Positions 36,367-48,600 of a DNA stretch of 64,000 nt are shown here, in pieces. Position 1 is the first letter of the stretch, and each line of letters opens with the position of its first letter. The DNA is taken from assembly GCA_032622095.1 (NCBI GenBank), contig CP136066.1:117513319-117577318 (forward strand). The letters are read 5' to 3'. The notes under the pieces were generated by a model. The model did not search any database. It was not told the DNA's origin and saw only the letters and a list, made by a program, of their open reading frames with translations. The DNA is from Siphonodentalium dalli (Eukaryota; Mollusca; Scaphopoda; Gadilida; Siphonodentaliidae). The translations under genes were made by a program, and so were the position numbers.

Positions 36367-37029
36367 ACGATCCCAGATGTAAAGCGTGCCAGCACATCAT
36401 AGAAGGAAATACTATTACCCTTAAAAACGGTATGAAGATATACACCAATGCCGATATGACGTGCAAGACACAGTAAATCTGATATACTGTATGTGTGATG
36501 GATGCGTCTATTACGTACGACAATAACAGTCTACCGAAGAGTGCAATGATACTAAGTCGAAAGGCCTCTAGACTTACAAATGTATTAAATGATCGCATGT
36601 TCTGTCTAAACTAAGGCATCGTTTGCAATGGTAGATTAATGTTGTGGACTGTAATGTATAGCCATGCATGCATGAGGGACCAATGCGGGTGTTCGTGTGG
36701 CCGGGGGGGGGGGTATTGGTGGGGGTATATTTGCTTGGGTTAGAACATGGTCGCCACATCATTTCAGTTTTTAAATTCCCTTTCTAATTATAAATTTTAC
36801 CAAGGGTAAGTTAACACATATGTGAATATGAAATAAAGGTATTTCACAATTTATGTTGCAGATTCATTCTTTCATCAATTCGCAGCGTGATCGACACATG
36901 TCAAAATTTATTCTAAATACCACATCATTCATGAAATTGTAACAAATATTACATATATGTGCGCATTAAATTTAGACATAGCTTGCCTTGGTCACTTATT
37001 TACTTTAAATCTTTTATTATACAAAGACG
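36367..37029. other. Unassigned intron sequence
   Basis: G run at 36702-36711; otherwise no repeat or gene recognised. Confidence 0.4.
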
Positions 37030-40000
37030 TCGGAATATGGTTATTCTATCGCGTGAAAATGTGGTTTTGTAAGAGTGATTTCACCCTTAGCCAGATCACA
37101 AATAAAAGGCCGTACATTACAATTAAATATTTTGCTAAACAGGCTATTATATCGCGTAAAATGTGGAGTTGGAAGCGTGATTTCACCCTTCGCTATGTCC
37201 ACCCCCGTGTACGTGGTATCGCCAAAACCGAGGGTATCGCCAAAACCGAGAATATGGGAAAGTCATTTTCACGTATATGATATGGGGATATGTTTGTTTC
37301 TCATCGTAATACAGACATCGAGCATCGTATGTGTATGTCCACACGAAGCAGGTGTATTTATTAACCAGTTGTCATTTAGTTTTCCCAGATCAGACCATAA
37401 TTTTGTTTTGGCGAATTTTTTCAATGGTGTTTTTGCTTTTGCTCAGTCAAAATTTCGAGAACAACCATTCACTAGTATAGTTCCTGGACTTCCACGCTTC
37501 CAAAACAAATGCCGGTATATAGTTGAATCTGTCAATGAAGCATTGGATTTGACAGAATTTAAACAATCCGTGTCGTTCTCAAAATCCGCGCGATATGAAG
37601 GGACCACTGTCGGTCCAGAAAGATGCGAACGGCACAGATGAAGATGCGACCAAACGCCGAGTTTCTGTGCAGTAAATATGCGTATTACTTACGGAGTTCT
37701 GATGAGTGTTTTGATGTGTATCTGAGACTGATCAATTGGACTGCGAATGTCATCTGAAATATGAATCCATAACATATTCGAAATATTCTGTGCATATATA
37801 TTATGAATGTGTTTCAATTGAAATTAATTGAACATCCATCTCAGCATTCAGATTTGCGATCTCAAGAACGTGAATGAATGATAACGCGATGCCTTGATAA
37901 CACGCACGTGAATGCTGCCGTTTGCATGCATGCAGCTAATCGGATATTCGTTTAGTATTAACATGCTTGGAGTTTGTATATAGACAGGCAATACGCACAC
38001 GCTTGACTACCAAAAGATAACATATCGGGGTTCACAATATGATGGCTATTGGCATACAATCGCGACCACGGGAGGCACGTGATGTTCGATTGAATATCAG
38101 AATGTAGGGTATCATATAATATGTCAAATATAGCGAATTATCGAAATATGAAATAAAACGAAAAAGCGAAATAGGAAAATACATCGAAAATCGAAATAGG
38201 AAAATACAGCGAAATAGCGAAATAGAACGAAAAATCGAAATAGGACAATACAGCGAAATAGCGCGAAATATAGAAATATATATATATCTGGGAAAGTGTT
38301 ATGTTACACCAACACACCGCTGTCACATCCATATAACCGAGTGGATGAATTAGCCTACTAAAAGACAGAACATGTGATATTCGGATGTAGCCTAGTATGT
38401 TCGCGGATAGAGTACGTATAATATATTTATTTTTTTTCCTGTGATGTTTTGTATAAGAATTATCATTGGAAATTGCTCGCCTGACTGCCACCATGTGTTA
38501 TGGTATACATTTTTCTCTATTGAATGGTTTGACAGAGGTTAAGACCACCCCCCCCCCCCCAACAAAACAAATACTCTCCTTGAAGACAAAGAAATTTATG
38601 ATGCATGACACGTTATACTCGTCATCGGGTCTCGTGAATGTTTGCACGAGTGGAGCTATAATCACAACAATTATCTCTGTCTGTGAACAAAGCAAAGACA
38701 GCCAGTCCGCATAAAATCACCGGGCGCGGAAGGCTTGATTAAATTATAATTAATCAGTCAATTCATCCGGTACCTTATGTGTTGCGCGGATATTTTGTGG
38801 CATCTCGAATTTAGTATTATGAATCACCATGTCTGAATCAGATGAGCCATTGGAAATTGTGCCCATAGACGAAGCGTTAGGGGAAGTCAGATGCGACTTG
38901 ACGCTGAACATCCATAACAATTTCGGTTAGAACCATATACCAAACTCAGGACGGAGACCCTGAGAAGATAAGATTCATTTCGGTTAAACATACATATCAA
39001 TTACAGTATATGCAACCTATACGATAACATAATGAAGTCTTTTGTAAAGATTATGCCCACTAAATATGTGGTCCTAGGGCTAAATTAGAAAAGTTATAAA
39101 CTATAGTGCAATTTACATGTGCACATAACAATCATGGCAGTATACACATGTTCCACAGTGAAGTGTTTATTATAAATAGCAGTAACTTTGTTGTGTGTGT
39201 GTACATATATGTTCGGATGTTTAGTGTGTTCACATAGAATCGTTACAATTTTATCTGGTGACTCTTATAAAAGCCAGAATTGAATAATTTGGAGCAATAC
39301 GATATATTTATATTCGAAAAAATGATTCGGTTTCATTGTCGCGTAACGGTCTACTCGAGTGGGAACGAGTCATAAAGTCTGTAAAATAAACATGATTATA
39401 ACAAATCGTTGATACACCGTAGCGTGTATTCCGGCATGTGTGGTCTATATACAAACTCCAAGCATGTTAATGTTAACGAATAAACGATTAGCTGCATGCA
39501 TGCGAACGACAGCATTCACGTGCGTGTGATCAAGGCATCGCGTTATCATTCATTCATGTTCTTGAGATCGCAAATCTGAATGCTGAGATGGATGTTTCAA
39601 TTGAAACACATTCATAATATATATGCACACAATATTTCGAAAATGTTATGGATTCATATTTCAGATGACATTCTTAGTTCAATTGATCAGTCTCAGATAC
39701 ACATATAAACACTCTAAAACTCATCAGAACTCCTTAAATAATACGCATATGTACTGCACAGAAACTCGGCGTTTGGTCGCATCTTCATCTGTGCCGTTCG
39801 CATCTTTCTGGACCGACAGTGGTCCCTTCATATCGCGCGGATATTGAGAACGACACGGATTTTTTAAATTCTGTCAAATCCAATGCTTCATTGACAGATT
39901 CAATTATATACCGGCATTTGTTTTGGAAGCGTGGACGTCCAGGAACTATACTAGTGAATGGTTGTTCTCGAAAATTTGAGTGAGCAAAAGCAAAAACACC

Positions 40001-40985
40001 TTTGAAAAAATTCGCCAAAAAACAAATTAATGGTCTGATCTTGGAAAACTGATTGACAACTGGTGGATAAATACTCCTGCTTCGTGTGGACATACACATA
40101 CGATGCTAGATGTCTGTTTTACGATGAGAAACAAATATATCCCCATATCATATACGTGAAAATGACTTTCCCATATTCTCGGTTTTGGCGATACCCTCGG
40201 TTTTGGCGATACCACGTACACGGGGGTGATGTCACATATAATATACATTCATTGTGCAATATATCCATGATGTCATCCCGTTTTGAAGTTTTAATCGCGT
40301 AAAATTGCAATTGTGGTCATGGAAGGTTGATATCATCCTTTGCCAGTATCACATATAAATTCATTGTACAATATATCCATGATGTAATCCCGTTTTGAAG
40401 TTTAATCGCGTAAAATTGCAATTGTGGTCATGGAAGGGTGATATCATTTGCCAGCATCACATATAAATTCATTGTACAATATATCCATGCTGTAATCCCG
40501 TTTTGAAGTTTTAATCGCGTAAAATAGTGGTCATGGAAGGGTGATATCACCCTTTGCCATATAACATATTTCCATTGTACAGTAAGTCCATGATGTAATC
40601 CCGTTTTGAAGTTTGAATCACGTAAAATTGCAATTGTGGTCATGGAAGGGTGGTATCATTCTTTGCCAGTATCACACATATATTCACTATACAATATATC
40701 CATGATGTAATCCCGTCTTGAAGTTAGAATCGCGTAAAATTGTGGTCATGGAAGGGTGACATCACCCTTTGCCATATCACATATAAATCCATTGTACAGT
40801 AAGTCCATGATGTAATCCCGTTTTGAAGTTTGAATCGAGTAAAATTGTGATGATGGAAGGGTGATATCACGCTTTGCCATATCGCATATAAATTAATTGT
40901 ACAATAAATCCATGATGTAACACAATTTTGAAGTTTGAATCCCGTAAAATTGTGGTACTTGAAGGGCGATATCACTCTTTAGCAG
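37030..40985. mobile_element. 4-kb foldback element with ~790-bp arms and subterminal tandem repeats
   Basis: 37200-37987 and 39440-40227 are inverted copies. Outside the right arm about seven tandem ~110-bp units (CCATGATGTAATCCCGTTTTG, CGCGTAAAAT, GTCATGGAAGGGTGATATCA) run to 40985. Outside the left arm about two units of the same kind are inverted (37030-37190). Long open frames in both arms (for example 37075-37641) have no known domain and differ between arms without codon pattern, so I do not call them genes. The 1.45 kb loop (37988-39439) holds a small ORF at 38829 and a GAAATAGCGAAATAG-type simple repeat at 38130-38280 that also occurs inside 45446-46058. Confidence 0.7.
38829..38930 (+). 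CDS. Possible 33-codon ORF in foldback loop
   Basis: ATG in good context (ATCACCATG) opens a 33-residue acidic peptide (MSESDEPLEIVPIDEALGEV...) ended by TAG. The composition is protein-like, unlike the AT-rich surroundings. It could be a captured first exon, since TTTCGGTTAG offers a weak donor-like GT, or chance. No family recognised. Confidence 0.2.
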   Translation: MSESDEPLEIVPIDEALGEVRCDLTLNIHNNFG

Positions 40986-41084
40986 AAAACAAAAATTCTT
41001 ATTTTAGGCCAAAAAAAAAAAAGGTTTTGATTCTCGGGCAATTTTTTTTTGAGAATCGATGAGGGAGCGAGGGTTACCGAATAC

Positions 41085-41933
41085 AAGACAGTCAATGGCT
41101 GTGGGGTCGCTCACCAGACTGCAAAGACTGATAAGACTGGGACTCTGGAGACCACAATAGTTGGAACTTTTCATAATCACTTTAAAAGAAGTAGATCTAA
41201 ACAGGATATGTGGCCAATTACCAACTGTACACTACTGATCACCCCCCCCCCCCCCCAACAAGTCCCCTCCCGACTAGGCTCAAGACTCCCAAGTCTTAGG
41301 TTGGAATTACACAATTGACATCTCAAACTTTCCCAATTGTTGGAAATTTCCAATCTCACAAGCGCCTTTTTATAAAAAAAAATAGATCTGATGGTCCTTG
41401 TGAAGGAAGCATATTAAGAAGGAAACTATCCTTCGCTTGGCCCCTATTTTTCCAGGTTACCCCATTAAAAATATCTGTATTGCAGTCAAACAAGAACATT
41501 CCATGCTAAATAAGCCAACTAGTTCTTGGCTCTTCCATACATATTTTAAGAATTAATATGTTGTAAAATAGTTATGTCTCTGGCAATGCCCTTATTCGAC
41601 ATTGTAATACCATTTTCACAAATCTGTCACCCAAGGTAATAGATTGATGTTGAAATTGGGAATTAATGACCTCTAGCAGATCTCCACGAAATGTTTATAA
41701 AATGTCAGACTTCACTTGCAATGTTTAATATTTTTTGGAGTTATGTCCCTGTCCACATTTGACCCAGTGACCTCATTTGAACAAATCTGAATGTGAGTCA
41801 CCAAGGCAATATCCACACCAAATATGAACCCATACGGTCTTATGGTTCCAGAGGAGAAGTTTAAAGAATTGTTGACGGACGGACGAGGAGTGATGACTAT
41901 AGCTCCACTGGAGACTTCGTCTCAGGTGAGCCA
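41085..41933 (+). mobile_element. Hairpin-ended repeat, shortened copy
   Basis: Starts AAGACAGTCAATGGCTGTGG and ends with the CCACTGGAGACTTCGTCTCA hairpin and GTGAGCC. It has fewer internal units than 31757-33733. A C run at 41241-41255 is followed by a CCCAATTGTTGGAAATTTCC segment resembling the TTGGAAATTT family. Confidence 0.7.
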
Positions 41934-43214
41934 AAAACTACTGAAATTATAGAATCCCCCCCCCCCCTTTGGATCCCAGAATGCAACAGAATTCAAACTT
42001 TTCAATGGAAGGGGAAGAACTCCATCTTTAAGTTATTCCCCCTGCATTGAAAATAATTTTGCTTTTTACTGCAATCTAGATGACAAAACTCTTTGGCAAC
42101 TCAATAAAAACAACATGTCCACAGTTTATTATACTGGAAAAGTTGATAATACAATGTTTTGGAGCTTCCTCTTTCAAATGGTATATAATATGGCATATAT
42201 TTTATATAATGTAATCTGGGGGGTTAAAAAATTAAGTAGTTTACTATTTTATATTCATTTTAGTCTAAATAATTAATTTTGAGAAAACAAATTACATCTC
42301 ATTTAACAAATCTGCTAATTCCACCCCCTCAACCCATGGGGACATCCCTGCAAGAATAGGACATCTGTGATTTATTTGGATGCTTGTCTACATTTGCCTA
42401 ACAATATTTCCTTAACCTTGAGAGCCAGTGCATTCTCTTAGGTGAGGCTACCTATGGGACACTCACATATATATATATATATATATAAGACAATGCACTG
42501 GCATGATACTAGTACATTGTTATAAAATGATAAATATTGGACAAATATTAAAACTAGGAGCTCATTTCTCTTGATCAATGGTCTATTATTTTATATTCAT
42601 TTTATTTTAGTATACGTAATTGGTTTTGGAAAAAAAATTACATCTCAATGAACAAATCTGAGAAATTTGCCCCCTCCCAAACATATGTGGGGACATCCCT
42701 GCAAGAATAGGACATGTCTGATTTATTTGGATGTCTGACAAAATTGGCCTAACAATATTTCCTTGATCCCCAGTGTATTCTCTTATATATAGGAGAATAC
42801 ACTGGTGCAGGGTCTTTTTACTGTACCAGCATAGCTCTGGTAATGAAATTAATACTGGTAATATTAATACTAATACTATTATAAAATGTGTAAACTGTCA
42901 AACAGTTACAGTTGTATTTGAGATTGCTGTAAACACATAGGATTAAAATTCATTCACACACCTCATTCTCTCCCAGCCTGATAAATGTGGATATTGAGAT
43001 AAAAGTTAATTACTTTATAATGACTGGACACACAGCTGTGAGCACTGTGAGAATTAAGGCTGGTCAACTCCTGGCATGTCATATAACTAAAGTGTAAGGC
43101 TTTTAATGGTGTGAACCTTGCAAGGATCTGGTGTGGGGTGGCAGTGACATTCAGTGGTGGAGGTGGTGGGGGGGGGGGGGGTTGAGGGGGCAAGGATTTA
43201 AAACATGGATTTAA
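41934..43214. repeat. Direct duplication, ~355-bp period, and flanks
   Basis: 42233-42470 and 42590-42800 share TTATATTCATTTTA, ACATCTCA(T/A)(T/T)(T/G)AACAAATCTG-like, GGGGACATCCCTGCAAGAAT and CCTAACAATATTTCCTT. Each copy ends in an AGTGTATTCTCTTA-like stretch able to pair with a neighbouring inverted copy across a (TA)n. A GGTGGTGG/G12 tract is at 43158-43181. No gene. Confidence 0.6.
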
Positions 43215-43761
43215 AAAAAATTAAATTAAAGAGTTATGTCCCTGGGCCCTGGCTCTGCCCCTATTTGACCCAGTGACCCCATTTGAACAAATCTGAACCC
43301 CAGTCACACAAGGACTCTCCATACCAATTGTAAGCTAAATCGGTCAAATGGTTCAAAAGAAGAAGTCATTCTAAGAATTACTATGGAGGAATAGAGTTAT
43401 GGCCCTGGTTTCTCAACTAATCAACCTGGTGACCTCATTTTAACAAATCTGAATTTGAGTCAACTAGGGAACATCCACACCAAATATGAATCCATACGGC
43501 CTTATAGTTCAGTAAAAGAAGTCGTTCTAAGAATTACTATGGAGGAATAGAGTTATGGCCCTGGCTTCGCAACTATTTGACCCAGTGACCTCATTTGAAC
43601 AAATCTGAATGAGAGTCACCTAGGGAACATCCACACCAAATATGAACACATTCCGTCTTACGGTTCGGGACGAGAAGATGATTGTTGACGGACGGACGGA
43701 CGGACGACGGACGAGGAGTGATGACTATAGCTCCACCGGAGACTTCGTCTCAGGTGAGCTA
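43215..43761 (+). mobile_element. Hairpin-ended repeat, 3' part
   Basis: About three internal units (CTATTTGACCCAGTGACC...), then (GGAC)n and the terminal hairpin 43728-43761. The 5' end is missing. Confidence 0.75.
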
Positions 43762-43782
43762 AAAACTGAACGCCTGGCTGGG

Positions 43783-43860
43783 GTGACCGGTGGCTCAGTT
43801 GGTCAGGACCATGATGCATTAGACTGTCATTAATCATCCACGCTGGGTCGAACCAAATGA
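43783..43860 (+). ncRNA. tRNA-like SINE head or tRNA pseudogene
   Basis: TGGCTCAGTTGG (43791-43802) fits an RNA polymerase III A box and GGGTCGAACC (43845-43854) a slightly altered B box, about 42 bases apart. The acceptor stem is not recognisable, so it is not a working tRNA. It is more likely the head of a tRNA-derived SINE inserted just after the hairpin-ended repeat. Confidence 0.45.
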
Positions 43861-45400
43861 CATAAACGTTTAGAATATATATCTTATTTAGAAATGTCAA
43901 TTCAAGTCCATCATATGATCACAAATCACCACTATGCGTTCGCATGAAGAGGAACACATCTGTACGCATAACACGCACATGGGATGGGATACCATGGAAG
44001 TATATCTGATTCCATGGAATCTGACCTCTAGTTATTTATGATTTAGTCCTTAAATTCTTTGATAGACTCTACTAAAAACGTCTACCTAGCTTTTACTCGC
44101 ATAATGTCAAACTGAAAAAATCAATTAGAAATAGCTAGATTCTGCTACATTTGAAAAAACCTGGTAGAATTAGTCACAAGTAAAAATGTAATTATCTATA
44201 CTGGATTAATTAACAACTATAATAAACCAAATACCAGTACAAGACAATTTGATGCCATGTGTGACCTCCCAATAAACTTTGAGATGCTTTATAGTATCAA
44301 ACTGGCAATTCATATGAATATAAATACTTAAGCCGACATTGGAGCAAGCTGATATTAACACGTCTTAGAGGCAACATTTCACCACTTAATCAGAAATAAT
44401 GGTATATTATTCTCTTTATTATAAGCTTGCCTAGAGTTATTAATATTTATATTTACTATTGATGAGACTTTCTTTTCTTGCTATCACATAGCACCATACA
44501 TATGAAAGTATTCATTACATGTACATTTTGGTGAATCCCTTGCTGAGTTCTGTTGTACACCAATTAAATTTGAACAGATGTTGTAAATATGAAATGTCTG
44601 GAATGTTTACCACTTACTCGCAGAAATGGTTTGACATAAATTTTATTACACACCTATCCAGACCCATCAATGAAAATTGTATGTATATCAGTCAATCACA
44701 TTGTTGTGGGTGTGTACTAAATACAGTACCGTACAAGAATGTGAATCAAGTGAACGTTATTACACACTCATTTGTCATGCCCTAAGATACATCTTTAATA
44801 GGCACCTTAATCAAATGTGCGGTTTTGTAAATATATTCGCCTATTGTATACCTTATGCCATTGTATGGAATACTATAATTCCCTTCTCCTTTCATTGAGT
44901 TGAACTAATGAACTACAACCTCATGTGATAGTCAGATACATAACTGTTCCTATCTTCCATTATAGGTTATATATCACAGTTATTTGTTCAGTTTGATATG
45001 ATAGTGATTGCTTATGCAATTTTGGTCCATGAGTTCTAAGTGTGAATGGACTTATATATATAGTGACAAATCGAGGACAACACATTTTGAGTTGCAGATA
45101 ACATTGCTTTTGTGACCCTTTGACCAAGCCACCCAACCACCCCGTCATACTTGCCTGGAAATGTTTGTTTTACGCCCGCCCCCACCGATGTAGCTGGAAA
45201 TTTTCAACCGGGGATGTTGCGTTGTAAATTTGCCAACAGATGGAGTTCTTGAAGTATCAGTTCGAAAATTCCGAGCCAATGGTGATGTGCAAAGGAGATT
45301 TCCCAAAGTTTGGGACTTTTGATCTGGATCAAGGGTGTGTAGTCGGAATTTCCAAGGTGGAGAACCCACAAATGACACTCTAGCCATGACCCAGCATGGC
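43861..45400. other. Unassigned intron sequence
   Basis: AT-rich. No gene, RNA or repeat family recognised by eye; short open frames lack domain features. Confidence 0.4.
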
Positions 45401-46404
45401 TTTAAAGGTACTCAATCCGATCATAGGGTCCTATATTACTATTCCCACCTGATACAGACCAATGTTACTCTGTAGTAATACAAAACTATTAGTTAAAATT
45501 CCTCAGTGATATAGGGTATGTAGCATGCCACGCCAGCCGTTGAGGCATGCCACATGTTCTTTGACAAGCTAAAATCGTAACATTGCCACAGGGTAATAAC
45601 TCTATAAAGAATGTATATTTACGAAATAACGGCGATTTGTATTAGAAATAACAACACCACAATAGATCAACTATGGTGAAATATAAGTAAAATTCTTCTC
45701 TTGGGTGGGTGGGCTTGGGGGAGGTTTGGGGTACGCTCTTTAAAAAACTTCTCCAAATATGCCCGTTATTTCGTCAAAAACACTTCTTCAAATATCTCCG
45801 TTATTTAGTTAATAAAAATAATTTCTTATTTCATAATTCGCGCTATTTCGTCATTTCGATGCATTTTTTATTCCGCAATTTCGCTGTATTTTCCTATTTC
45901 GCGGTATTTCATATTTCGATAATTCGCTATATTTGACATATTATGGGATATTGGCATGCCTCAACGGCTGGCGTGGCATGCCACATACCCTTTATCACTG
46001 AGGAATTTTAACTAATAGTTTTGTATTACTACAGAGTAACATTGGTCTGTATCAGGTGACTATTCCTTTGACTTCGGGGGTAAACAATATTTGATTCGAG
46101 TCGAGGAACCCACACATCAAAGCTCAGAGTGATCAGATATCGATTTTTGAAATTCGTTAATTATTGTTAATAACTAACCACTTGATTTTAGAGTTATCCA
46201 TCTTACACCCGCAATTTGTCTGTTTGACCACGAGGCAGACTAAATTAGTGTCCCAGATATCGAGAAATTAACGAATTTCAAAAATCGATATCTGATCACT
46301 CTGAGCTTTGATATGTGGGTTCCTCGACTCGACTCAAATATGTTTTACACCCGAAGCCAAAGGAATAGTAATATATGACCCTCTGATCGGATTGAGTACG
46401 TTTA
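45401..46404. mobile_element. Second copy of the TTTAAAGGTACTCAA MITE, interrupted
   Basis: Ends TTTAAAGGTACTCAATCCG and CGGATTGAGTACGTTTAA, as in 1771-2250. Without the nested insert and its duplicated bases it would be about 383 bp. A further inverted repeat inside (CGATTTTTGAAATTCGTTAA / AATTTCAAAAATCGATATCT) belongs to the family core. Confidence 0.75.
45446..46058. mobile_element. Nested 613-bp element with 106-bp TIRs and 8-bp TSD
   Basis: TIRs 45446-45551 and 45953-46058 match over 106 bp with about two differences, starting CACCTGATACAGACC. ACTATTCC flanks it on both sides (45438-45445, 46059-46066). The 1771-2250 relative shows the site uninterrupted as TTACTATTTCTTTGGCTT (reverse strand). 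The core carries TATTTCG-type simple repeats shared with 38130-38280. An 8-bp duplication fits hAT-like or related transposons; no transposase. Confidence 0.85.
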
Positions 46405-47245
46405 ACCGATAGCAAACCACAACAAAGGTGTACGTGCAAAGGTTTGAATACTTCTCAATCTGGGCAACGCCGGGAACCATTCTGGACTCCTCGACCTTTG
46501 ATCACGTAGGTTACGAGAATGACGAGGTTTGCCCAAATAGCCGGGTAGTGATATATAACTATACTATTATTTTAGTACCCTAACAAATTTGTATTTTATT
46601 GTGATGATAGTACAAACAAGTTATTAATTGTGGTACTACACCTAATTATCACCCTACAATTATTGTAATATCGAATGGCAGCATGTGTGGTTGCTCCTGC
46701 GCGGTATGACACCGTTAAAGCATTTTTCAAACAGTGCAGAGTAACATCCACCAAAGTGCTCTAAAACGATTGACATGTTAAACATAAAATACAATTGCAA
46801 ATATAAGACATAGTTACGGACATCAACAAAAAGTAGAACTATAAGTGAGACGTTATAAAAATACAGAAGCTCATAAAACACAAATCGAAAAAATTGTTAA
46901 AACGTTACTGGTATGTTGTGTGTGATAACATGCTAAAAAATATAACAGCGAAAAAAGGGGGTAAAATGGCGAACGGGTAACATGCTAATAATTACATGAA
47001 ATAGGGGGTTAAAATGGCGAACGGTCGGGAAACGAGTAAAATTAAATCGAAAAATATTGATGAGACTAAGGTGCTTAATTAGTTATCCAAACAGTATAAA
47101 ATATAGAATATTGTCAACAGGGAGTATTTGCATTAGTATTTGTTTTGTTGGTATTTTAAGATAAAATAAAAACAGTTATCAAACATATGTACACGAGTTA
47201 AGTTCAGCTGGTGTTTTTCTTGGTTGATGTGTACGACGTTAGCTT
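46405..47245. other. Unassigned intron sequence
   Basis: Contains a short direct repeat (AACATGCTAAxAA ... GGGGGTxAAAATGGCGAACG, near 46928-47028). No gene recognised. Confidence 0.4.
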
Positions 47246-47814
47246 TCACCTGGCATAGCCTGGAGACAAACCCATGCTGACCAAGGCTACTCGATCGCTA
47301 ACGTGCTTACGGGACTTCTTCTTCGGTTTTAATTCCAAGTTTTTGAATGCTTCTTGGAATAAGAATGTTTTCAGTTGTTTTTTTTTTTTAAATCATAGCA
47401 GCCGTTCATACGGAAATTACGGTCCAGTGCGTTCCACTTATTTGGCGCGACGATACCGAAATCTCGGCGATTGGCTAGGGCAGACTGTCCACCAGTGTTG
47501 TTGATGAGTCTGACTTCATTCTTTGATCGGTGATCCCAACTCGGTTTGTATACTGGAGCGATTTCTTGAAGGAAAGCTGGAGCAGTTTGATATGCACAGC
47601 GATGAGCAAGACACAGAATTTTGAAGTCGATCCGCTGTTTGACGTGCACCCAATGGAGTTGTTTGAGAACCGGCATGATGTGGTTTCGGTATCCGGCCCC
47701 CGATAAAACGCGTGCAGCTGCATATTGTACGGCCCGCAGTTTCTCTGTGAGTCCCACATATACCGAGTTGATGTAGTCGATATTTGATGCTACAAATGAG
47801 TCCCTATAGAACAT
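47246..47814 (-). pseudogene. CR1/L2-like LINE 3' relic
   Basis: The minus-strand frame shows the hallmark end of CR1/L2-type reverse transcriptase polyproteins: SNIDYINSVYVGLTEKL, AVQYAAARVLSG, LKQLHWVHVKQRIDFKILCL, VAPNKWNALD. The frame breaks at a 12-base A run (47388-47399 on the plus strand as T). One base away it continues as a KQLKTFLFQEAF-like tail to a TGA at 47246-47248. So a homopolymer indel, real or a sequencing error, interrupts it. It is 5'-truncated at 47814, where an oppositely oriented LINE fragment begins. Confidence 0.85.
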
Positions 47815-48255
47815 GGTACTTGGACAAATACGGATTACTCAGACCGAATTTGCACACTATGTAATCTTGAAATCGGCGACGAATATCACATGGTACTGAA
47901 ATTTAGGGAACTTAATGAACTTAGAATAAAATACCTGAAACCCTACTACTACCAGAGACCTAACACTCACAAACTAGCCGCTCTTTTCAATTCCCGAAAT
48001 CAAAAGACAGTTAAAAATCTATCAGTTTTTATTAAGAAGATCCTAGAAATATTCAGGTCCGCCTGAGGCTTATTACCACCCGCCTGACATATTGAAACAA
48101 CCGAATACCGTCCAACATTTCTATATTCTATTATTATGCCATATATAATATATACATGTATACCTGTACTGAAATATATTGTATATTATATCCATATATA
48201 TCTGTAATGTCTTAATTTGACGATCAGAACACTCTAATTGAATTGAATTGAATTG
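47815..48255 (+). pseudogene. LINE 3' end with (AATTG)n tail
   Basis: From about 47815 to the TGA at 48064-48066 the plus strand encodes the zinc-binding C terminus of another non-LTR family: ICTLCNLEIGDEYHMVLK, then YLKPYYYQRPN and an FIKKILEIF helix. A 3' untranslated part follows and ends in AATTGAATTGAATTGAATTG at 48236-48255, a typical tail microsatellite. Only about 80 codons remain, so it is a 5'-truncated copy. Confidence 0.75.
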
Positions 48256-48279
48256 GGGATATTATCATATGGATGTATT

Positions 48280-48600
48280 CCACCAAAGGGACGTGGCGAC
48301 AGGGAGTGAGGGGGTATAACCATCCAACTTTGGTCAAAATATTCAACAGCTGGAAATATCATGCATCACACAGCATTTGTTGGAAATTTTACACCACTTA
48401 TAGCTTGAAATTGTTAGTTGGTTGATTTTCCAACAACTAATTAGTGGGACATATGGTGTTTTAGACCAACTCTAGCAAATCTTTTCTATAATTAGTATAA
48501 TTTTGGTCTGAAATTGCTATCAATTGGAAATATACCAACACTATAGGTGGTGTCAGGTTGGTTGGAAATTTCCAAACAGTTGGAAAGTTAAAACTCAGTG
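48280..48600 (+). repeat. TTGGAAATTT repeat family, copy
   Basis: Has ACGTGGCGAC, AAAATATTCAACAGCTGGAA, GATTTTCCAACAA and GGTTGGAAATTTCCAAACAG in the same order as 52225-52545. Shorter copies lie at 34985-35085 and, inverted or rearranged, 41235-41370. Confidence 0.65.

Noticed and set aside
37075-37641. 188-codon open frame, with a related frame at 39785-40099 on the other strand
   Set aside because: It lies in the inverted arms of a foldback element; the differences between arms do not follow codon positions and no domain is recognisable.
43783-43860. Functional tRNA gene
   Set aside because: Only A- and B-box-like motifs are present; a cloverleaf with an acceptor stem could not be drawn.
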